From Clostridia bacterium (GTDB taxonomy: Bacteria; Bacillota; Clostridia; Oscillospirales; CAG-272), in NCBI GenBank assembly GCA_017958705.1, contig JAGDCE010000333.1, forward strand, positions 1 to 8,998: a DNA stretch of 8,998 nt, given 5' to 3'. The notes below the pieces were generated by a model. The model was not told where the DNA came from and searched no databases. It was given only the letters and a program-made list of their open reading frames with translations. A program made the translations under genes and the position numbers. Of the stretch, positions 3,903-8,998 are shown one piece after another (the first letter of the stretch is position 1; every line of letters begins with the position of its first letter).

Positions 3903-5372
3903 GTTTTCTTTTCCGTCCGTAGATTCCATGAGCACGCGGACCTTTGCCGCGGTCGTGGTCGACGCTTCGATGACTCTGACCTTGAAGTCGACGAGCTTTA
4001 TGCTCCCGACCTCGGGATAGAACACGGACAGCGCGCGCCTCAAAGCGTTATCGAGCGCGTTCACGGGGCCGTTGCCGAGCGAGCTCGCCATCTCCGTCCT
4101 GCCCGCCGCCTCGATCTGTACGACCGAGCAGGACGTCAGTTCTCCGTTCGCCGACGGGAAATCGTCCGTCGTCTTGTGAAGCACGATATTGAATTTCGGT
4201 TCGTATTTATAAAGCACCTTGCGCAGCAGAAGCGAGAACGACGCCTCGGCCGCCTCATAGTGATATCCGAACAGTTCCTTTTCCTTCAGCGCCTGCACCG
4301 CGCGGAACAGCTCCTCGGAATCCTTGTCCGCCTCCGGCACGAATTTCCTCACCCTGTCGAGCAGCGTGTTCCTGCCGGAGATCTCCGACATCACGAACTT
4401 TCTCTCGTTTCCGACGAGCGTGGGATCGATATGCTCGAACGACGGCGGATACTTCTTCACCGCGTCGATATGCATGCCGGCTTTGTGGTAGAACGCGCTT
4501 TTTCCGATATACGGCTGGGCGTTCCTCACTCTGATATTCGAGATCTCCGCGATCGCCTTTGCGGTCTTCTGCAGATCCTTCATATCGCAGTCGAGACTGA
4601 ACCCGAGTTTGAAAACGAGGCTCGGCATTATTACCGCAAGATCTGCGTTTCCGCACCGCTCGCCTATACCGCGGAACGTTCCCTGTATCTGCGAGGCGCC
4701 CGCCTCCGCGGCGAGCAAGGAATTTGCCGAAGCACAGCCGATATCGTCGTGAAAATGAACTCCTACGGCGACGCCGGGGTATCTTTTCACGACCTGTTCC
4801 GTTATAGACGCCGCCGCGGACGGCACCGTGGCGCCGGTCGTATCGCACAGCGTCAGCACGTCGCATCCGGCGGCCGCCGCGCAGTCGAGCACGGCGAAAG
4901 CGTAATCGCGGTCGGTGATGAATCCGCGGTAAAAATGCTCGGCGTCGAATATCACTCTGCGTCCTGCGTTTTTGAGATAACCGACCGTTTTCCTGATTAT
5001 ACCCAGATTGTCCTCCGGCGATATGCGCAGCACTTCTCTCACCTGCTCTGACGAGGCTTTTCCGAATACGACGACCGCGGACGTGCCGGCGTCGAGCAGT
5101 TTCTTCATCGCCGGAGACTGCTCCGGCTCCTCGCCGGGCTTCAGCGTCGGTGAAAACGCCGCCGGCTGAGCGTGTTTCAGCTTCACGCCGCGCAGCCGCG
5201 CGAAAAGCTCCTCGTCTTTCGGATTCGAAGCCGGAAAACCGGCTTCAATCACGTCCACGCCGAAACCGTCGAGCAGTTTTATTATCTTTATCTTGTCCTC
5301 GACGGAATACGAGATACCGTCGCTCTGCGCGCCGTCACGCAGGGTAGTATCAAAAATCTCGATCTTTTTCAT
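3900..5372 (-). CDS. cimA: (R)-citramalate synthase, stopped by TAG before its conserved C-terminus
   Basis: 490 residues to the TAG. It condenses pyruvate with acetyl-CoA to (R)-citramalate, the first step of threonine-independent isoleucine synthesis. The HMGL-like TIM barrel (about 1-270) begins with DTTLRDGAQ (8-16); the Ala before Gln is typical of CimA, where LeuA has Glu. Expected metal ligands are D13, H206 and H208 (HFHDD) and N242 (GERCGN). DAEHFYRGF (143-151) is also CimA-like. GTFRGIGERCGN has Arg at 234, where LeuA has the Asn of VNGIGER. The linker and the C-terminal allosteric/dimerisation domain (about 370 on) follow, with GNGPVNALDNALRRAL and VRVIEASTTTAAKVRVL. The frame then meets TAG in place of a conserved Trp, and the last 32 codons follow in frame. 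The start ATG overlaps the leuA stop (ATGA) with only a weak ribosome site, so translation is probably coupled. A long-form CimA normally has about 525 residues. Confidence 0.93.
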   Translation of the reverse strand: MKKIEIFDTTLRDGAQSDGISYSVEDKIKIIKLLDGFGVDVIEAGFPASNPKDEELFARLRGVKLKHAQPAAFSPTLKPGEEPEQSPAMKKLLDAGTSAVVVFGKASSEQVREVLRISPEDNLGIIRKTVGYLKNAGRRVIFDAEHFYRGFITDRDYAFAVLDCAAAAGCDVLTLCDTTGATVPSAAASITEQVVKRYPGVAVGVHFHDDIGCASANSLLAAEAGASQIQGTFRGIGERCGNADLAVIMPSLVFKLGFSLDCDMKDLQKTAKAIAEISNIRVRNAQPYIGKSAFYHKAGMHIDAVKKYPPSFEHIDPTLVGNERKFVMSEISGRNTLLDRVRKFVPEADKDSEELFRAVQALKEKELFGYHYEAAEASFSLLLRKVLYKYEPKFNIVLHKTTDDFPSANGELTSCSVVQIEAAGRTEMASSLGNGPVNALDNALRRALSVFYPEVGSIKLVDFKVRVIEASTTTAAKVRVLMESTDGKEN

Positions 5373-6892
5373 TTCTCATCATCGGCTCTTTCGAGCATCC
5401 TGTTCACCGCGTTTATATATGCGAGAATACTCGCCTCTATGACGTCCGTGGAAAGTCCTCTGCCGGTCACGGTCCCGTTCTTCATGCGCAGTTTTACCGT
5501 AACTTCGCCGAGCGCGTCCTTGCCGCCGGAGATGGAATGTATCGAATAATCGTATAACTCATGATCCGGCGGGCAGATTATCTTGTCGACCGCTTTGTAC
5601 GCCGCGTCGACCGGGCCGTCGCCTATCGCGACGTCCTCGAATTTCTCGCCGTTCTTCTCAAGTCTGATAACGCACGTGGGAGTCGACCTGTTTCCGGCCT
5701 GCACGGTGAAGCGGTCGAGCGTGAAGACGTCCTGACGGACCGCCCTTTCCGACGCTATCGCCTCCAGATCCCGGTCCGTGATGTCTTTCTTTCTGTCCGC
5801 AAGCTCCTTGAATTTTTCGAAGTACGCGTCGAGCTGAGCCTTGTCCGGCGTATATCCGAGCTCGGCGAGCCGTTTCTCGAACGCGTGCCGTCCGGAATGC
5901 TTGCCGAGCGACATGTTGCGCTCCGTGACGCCGATGTCCTCGGGGCGCATTATCTCGTAAGTGCGCCTGTCGTTCATGACTCCGTGCTGATGTATGCCGG
6001 CCTCGTGCGAGAACGCGTTGTCGCCGACGATCGGTTTGTTTTTCGGAGCGTGAGCACCCACCGTCGCGTAGACGAGGCGGCTCGTCCTGTATATCTGCGT
6101 CGTATCGACGCCGGTGCAGGCGTCAGTCGCGTCGCCGCGGATCTTCAGACCCATCACGATCTCCTCGAGCGCCGCGTTGCCCGCCCTCTCGCCTATGCCG
6201 TTCACGGTGCATTCCACCTGTCCTGCGCCGGCGGCGACGGCGGATAGCGAATTCGCCACCGCGAGGCCGAGATCGTTATGACAGTGCGCCGCGAGCGTGA
6301 GCGAATCGGCGCCCTTTACGTGCTCTTTCACGTATTCGATAAGCGACGCCATTTCCGCCGGGGTCGTATATCCGACGGTATCAGGGATATTCAACGTCGC
6401 CGCGCCGGCATCCGCCGCGGTCTGAAGCACCCGGCACAAAAAGCCGCGGTCGGAGCGCGTGGCGTCCTCAGCCGAGAACTGAACGTCGCCGCACAGGCTC
6501 CTTGCGTACGAAACGCATTCGCGCACGGCGTCAAGGACCTGCTCCCGGCTCATTTTCAGCTTGTACTGCATATGTATTTCCGACGTCGCGATAAATACGT
6601 GTATCCTCGGATGCTCCGCCTGCGAAAGCGCTTTCGCGGCGGCGTCGATATCCGATCTCACACAGCGCGCGAGCGCGCAGACGACGGCGCCTTTGACCGC
6701 CGAGGCGATCGCCGTGACGGCTTCGGCGTCACCTTTTGACGACGCGGGAAAACCCGCCTCGATAACGTCGACTCCGAGTCTTACGAGCTGGCGCGCTATA
6801 TCGAGTTTTTCCTGCAGGTTCATCGAACAGCCGGGTGACTGTTCCCCGTCGCGCAGCGTGGTGTCGAAAATCTTTATTTTTCTCATACTCAT
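5369..6892 (-). CDS. leuA: 2-isopropylmalate synthase
   Basis: 507 residues, normal for the bacterial enzyme. It condenses acetyl-CoA with 2-oxoisovalerate, the first committed step of leucine synthesis. The TIM barrel starts with DTTLRDGEQSPG (10-21). Metal ligands are D15, H203 and H205 (HCHND) and N239 (NGIGERAGN). FSHEAGIHQHG (294-304) and LGKHSGRHAF (329-338) are typical LeuA motifs. The C-terminal leucine-feedback domain (about 390-507) ends GRGLSTDVIEASILAY and a short helix. The start ATG at 6890-6892 overlaps the upstream lipoprotein stop (ATGA). The Shine-Dalgarno match is poor (GGGTAT), so translation probably depends on ribosomes ending the upstream gene; ATG at 6884-6886 is an alternative start. 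The end overlaps cimA by ATGA. No leucine T-box or attenuator can be seen because the operon begins beyond the right edge. Confidence 0.96.
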   Translation of the reverse strand: MSMRKIKIFDTTLRDGEQSPGCSMNLQEKLDIARQLVRLGVDVIEAGFPASSKGDAEAVTAIASAVKGAVVCALARCVRSDIDAAAKALSQAEHPRIHVFIATSEIHMQYKLKMSREQVLDAVRECVSYARSLCGDVQFSAEDATRSDRGFLCRVLQTAADAGAATLNIPDTVGYTTPAEMASLIEYVKEHVKGADSLTLAAHCHNDLGLAVANSLSAVAAGAGQVECTVNGIGERAGNAALEEIVMGLKIRGDATDACTGVDTTQIYRTSRLVYATVGAHAPKNKPIVGDNAFSHEAGIHQHGVMNDRRTYEIMRPEDIGVTERNMSLGKHSGRHAFEKRLAELGYTPDKAQLDAYFEKFKELADRKKDITDRDLEAIASERAVRQDVFTLDRFTVQAGNRSTPTCVIRLEKNGEKFEDVAIGDGPVDAAYKAVDKIICPPDHELYDYSIHSISGGKDALGEVTVKLRMKNGTVTGRGLSTDVIEASILAYINAVNRMLERADDEK

Positions 6893-7536
6893 ATACCCAT
6901 GCGGAACGCGGCGTTTGAAATGAACGCCGGTCCTTTTCCGGAAATTATCTTTACCGCTCCGCCGCCGTTTTCCGGCGCGCAGGCGCGTTCGATCACGAGA
7001 TCGCCGTTGACGTATACACGGAGCCTCTGTCCCGGCGCGTCCATCTGAACGCGCACCGAAGCCGCTCCTTTCGGTATCGTACGGCTTTCGCCGTTATCGG
7101 AAATCAGCCCGTCAAAGTACGACAGCCATACGCCGCCGCTGCCGTCGCCGGGCAGGCTGTCGACGCTGTAAAGCCACAGACCGATGCGAAGGAAGCCGTC
7201 GCCTTTCGCGTACGCGTCGAAGCAGAGCGTGAAGCTCTCCTCACTGCCGGGCTCCCGCAGACAGGCGAGATCGAAATATCCGTCGCCGTCCGTACCGAGC
7301 CAGCCGTCGCGGTAGACGAAGCCCGAGCCGGTGACGGCGAAATCGTTATCGTCCGACGGTATCTGTCTGTCCATGCCGGCGTACGCCCACTCCGTTCCGT
7401 AATCCGCGGATACGGGCTGCGGCAGAGCGACCGTTTCTTTCGCCGTCTCATCCGGCTCGCCCCGCCGGCATGACTGCGCAAGCGTCAGCACCGCCGCCGT
7501 CAGCGCGATGACTGTGACCGCTGTGATCTTTTTCAT
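6889..7536 (-). CDS. Predicted lipoprotein of unknown function, beta-rich
   Basis: 215 residues. MKK plus a hydrophobic stretch ends at AQSC23, followed by a charged linker, so it is probably a lipoprotein. The lipobox is imperfect: Ala rather than Leu at -3. The mature part is rich in Gly, Asp and aromatic residues and in alternating hydrophobic strands (DGYFDLACL, SFTLCFDAYAKGDGFLRIGL, RLRVYVNGDLVIE, AFISNAAFRMGI). This resembles a jelly-roll or LamG-like sandwich such as those that bind carbohydrate, but I recognise no family or catalytic motif. It starts 10 nt after the aminopeptidase stop without a clear ribosome site and overlaps leuA by ATGA. Its place in a row with leucine and isoleucine genes is odd, and nothing in the sequence explains it. 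The frame is intact, base composition matches its neighbours, and strong tail-to-head coupling suggests a real gene. Confidence 0.75.
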   Translation of the reverse strand: MKKITAVTVIALTAAVLTLAQSCRRGEPDETAKETVALPQPVSADYGTEWAYAGMDRQIPSDDNDFAVTGSGFVYRDGWLGTDGDGYFDLACLREPGSEESFTLCFDAYAKGDGFLRIGLWLYSVDSLPGDGSGGVWLSYFDGLISDNGESRTIPKGAASVRVQMDAPGQRLRVYVNGDLVIERACAPENGGGAVKIISGKGPAFISNAAFRMGI

Positions 7537-7546
7537 GACCGGAGCT

Positions 7547-8770
7547 TTAAAACGCCCATCTGCCGCGGCGGAAGATCGGCACGGTCTTGCCGTCTTTCGT
7601 TATCGCGTCTATATCGAGGCCCTCGTAGCCTATCATGAAATCCTCGTGGTTCATCGAATCGTTTACGCCCATCGCGCGGCATTCCTCAAGCGTCTTGTCC
7701 TCGTAGCCTCTTATCGTATTGGTGAAGCCCATGCCGAGCGCGAGATGACACGACGCGTTTTCATCGAACAGCGTGTTGTAGAACAGAATGCCCGATTCGT
7801 TTATCGGAGAGTTGACGGGGATGAGCGCGCATTCGCCCAAATACGCCGCGCCCTCGTCCATGCTTATCATCTGTTTCAGCAGCTCTTCGTTCTTCTCCGC
7901 TTTGACTTCGACGGCTTTGCCGTTTTCAAATCTTACGCAGAAATTCTCTATAAGCTCGCCGTTGTACGACAGCGGCTTGGTGGCGTAAACTATGCCCTCC
8001 GCCTTGCCGCGCATGGGAGACGTGAAGCACTCCTCGCTCGGGATGTTGGCGTTGAAACTGACGCCGCCGAGCGTCTTTTCGTCGGCGCCCATGAACATAC
8101 CTTCCGGGATCATGCCGACCGTCAGATCGGTACCGTTGTCGCCCTTGTAATGAAGCTCGGCGATGCCGAGGCCGTTAAGGTAGTCGCAGCGGGCGTGCAG
8201 ATCTTTGTTGTGCTCGTTCCACGCGGCGATCGGATCGTCGGTCACGCGGGACGTGAACAGGATCGCCTCCCAGAGTTTTTCAACAGCCTGACTCGTGCGC
8301 ATACCGGGAAAGACTTTCCTCGCCCACGCCGCGCCGGGAACGGCGGCAATGCACCACTGCTGTTTGTTTTCCATTTTGTCGTAGTACGGTTTCAGTATCG
8401 GGTAGCTCTTCTGATCGGCTTTCGCGACCTTTTTCTGATTCACGCCCTTCATTCCGTCGGGGTCCGAAGAGGTAAGATAAATCGTCGCGGGCAGCGTGTC
8501 GACGTAATGCTGCAGTCTCGCCTTTTCCCATTCCTCTACCTTTGCAAGCTCCGTGACCGTCTGATGACGGACGTGCAGCTTGTAAAGCGGCTGATGACGG
8601 AATTCGACCGTCACCTTTTTCGCGCCGGCTTTGTAGCACTCGTCAACGAGCATCTCGACGAATTTAGGCTGATCGAGCTGAGCCGTGATGATGACGTCCT
8701 GTCCTTTCTGGATGTTCACGCCTTTTACCGCTATGAGTTTTGCGTACTTTCTTAATACCGTTTGTTTCAT
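7547..8770 (-). CDS. M29 family aminopeptidase (AmpS/AmpT/PepS type)
   Basis: 407 residues, the usual length. A metalloaminopeptidase expected in the cytoplasm; no signal peptide. The N-terminal domain starts LRKYAKLIAVKGVNIQKGQ. Putative metal ligands line up with the Thermus AmpT set: E247 in NIPSEECFTSP, E313 in LGECAL, H342 in NASCHLALG, and H375 and D377 in MNHEDFMIG. The position of the AmpT catalytic Tyr (H plus 7) is Phe349 here, within GMGFTN. I recall this substitution may be common in clostridial members, so I do not claim loss of activity. The start ATG at 8768-8770 has AAAGGA about 10 nt upstream. The start overlaps the previous gene's stop as TAATG. The lipoprotein gene follows after 10 nt. 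It probably recycles peptides to amino acids, which would suit a row with amino-acid synthesis genes, but that link is inferred. Confidence 0.92.
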   Translation of the reverse strand: MKQTVLRKYAKLIAVKGVNIQKGQDVIITAQLDQPKFVEMLVDECYKAGAKKVTVEFRHQPLYKLHVRHQTVTELAKVEEWEKARLQHYVDTLPATIYLTSSDPDGMKGVNQKKVAKADQKSYPILKPYYDKMENKQQWCIAAVPGAAWARKVFPGMRTSQAVEKLWEAILFTSRVTDDPIAAWNEHNKDLHARCDYLNGLGIAELHYKGDNGTDLTVGMIPEGMFMGADEKTLGGVSFNANIPSEECFTSPMRGKAEGIVYATKPLSYNGELIENFCVRFENGKAVEVKAEKNEELLKQMISMDEGAAYLGECALIPVNSPINESGILFYNTLFDENASCHLALGMGFTNTIRGYEDKTLEECRAMGVNDSMNHEDFMIGYEGLDIDAITKDGKTVPIFRRGRWAF

Positions 8771-8998
8771 TATGTCGTCTTCCTTTCAATTGGGTTTTCT
8801 TCAATAAATTTATCGAGCGCCTTTGCCGCGTTTGCGCATATTTCGGGGCAGGGGCGTTTTTTGTAGTACTCTGCCGTCCGCTTTTCCGGCGTCGGGCTTT
8901 TGTCGGCGCCGGCGGCGCCGAGGATCTCGCGGCAGATTATACTGCCGTTCTGCTCGCGGAACGCGGCGGCGAGCGCCTGAACTTTCTTGTAATGTTCG
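8770..8998 (-). CDS. C_GCAxxG_C_C-type redox protein, 3' part only
   Basis: Only the last 75 codons are visible; the 5' part lies beyond the right edge. The fragment has FREQNGSIICREILG (residues 13-27 of the fragment) and, after a short charged linker, KKRPCPEICANAAKALDKFI. This spacing of Cys residues and the NGSIICREILG wording match, from memory, the C-terminal half of the putative redox-active C_GCAxxG_C_C family, small Cys-rich proteins thought to take part in redox or metal chemistry. The family-defining GCAxxG motif would be outside the window, so the call rests on the C-terminal half only. The stop TAA (8770-8772) overlaps the aminopeptidase start as TAATG, so the two genes are almost certainly co-transcribed and coupled. 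Confidence 0.7.
   Translation of the reverse strand, partial: EHYKKVQALAAAFREQNGSIICREILGAAGADKSPTPEKRTAEYYKKRPCPEICANAAKALDKFIEENPIERKTT

Noticed and set aside
3714..5051. Plus-strand open frame of 445 codons opposite cimA
   Set aside because: The product is Arg- and His-rich low-information sequence typical of antisense frames, while the minus strand holds all CimA motifs.
3900..5372. Reassignment of TAG to a sense codon across the genome
   Set aside because: Only one in-frame TAG is suggested here, and no other gene in view contains one. A general code change would predict more, so it is kept only as a test in the cimA finding.
7508..8755. Long plus-strand open frame of 415 codons opposite the aminopeptidase
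   Set aside because: It is an antisense shadow produced by GC-rich codon use. The minus-strand frame encodes a clear M29 enzyme, and the plus-strand product shows no recognisable motif.

Overview
All genes that can be supported lie on the minus strand, so transcription runs right to left. The window looks like a chromosomal segment of an uncultured member of the Bacillota, most likely class Clostridia. The signs are an IreB (UPF0297) gene, a SpoVG gene, strong AGGAGG-type ribosome sites, sigma-A promoters with 17-bp spacers, and DUF6133-type small membrane proteins typical of clostridial mobile elements. The species cannot be named from this sequence.

Left part (1 to about 3,215): a lower-GC accessory block. 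Read in transcription order it has parA, an overlapping parB with a TTG start, a terminator, spoVG, two tandem copies of a DUF6133-like single-pass membrane protein, and the start of a lipoprotein that runs off the left edge. Partition genes with SpoVG and DUF6133 suggest part of an integrative or plasmid-like element. No integrase, relaxase or T4SS gene is in view. Two 22-bp direct repeats shaped like tRNA T-arms (3103-3124 and 3184-3205) sit just outside parA and are candidate remnants of an attachment site at the element border.

Middle (about 3,260 to 3,804): tRNA-Arg(ACG) with an encoded CCA, a canonical promoter and a downstream terminator, then ireB with its own canonical promoter.

Right part (3,801 to 8,998): a higher-GC, tightly packed gene string. 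In transcription order it has the end of a C_GCAxxG_C_C-type redox protein, an M29 aminopeptidase, a predicted lipoprotein, leuA (2-isopropylmalate synthase) and cimA (citramalate synthase). Junctions are TAATG, a 10-nt gap, ATGA and ATGA, so these are probably co-transcribed and translationally coupled. LeuA and CimA feed leucine and threonine-independent isoleucine synthesis.

The most striking observation is at the end of cimA. The frame is stopped by TAG exactly where the family normally has a Trp before the conserved C-terminal TVGVS..IIEA segment. That segment is still present, in the same frame, for 32 more codons. It is either a very recent TGG-to-TAG nonsense mutation (or sequence error) or a recoded/readthrough stop. 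A second notable item is a perfect 25-bp palindrome inside parB, a candidate partition site.
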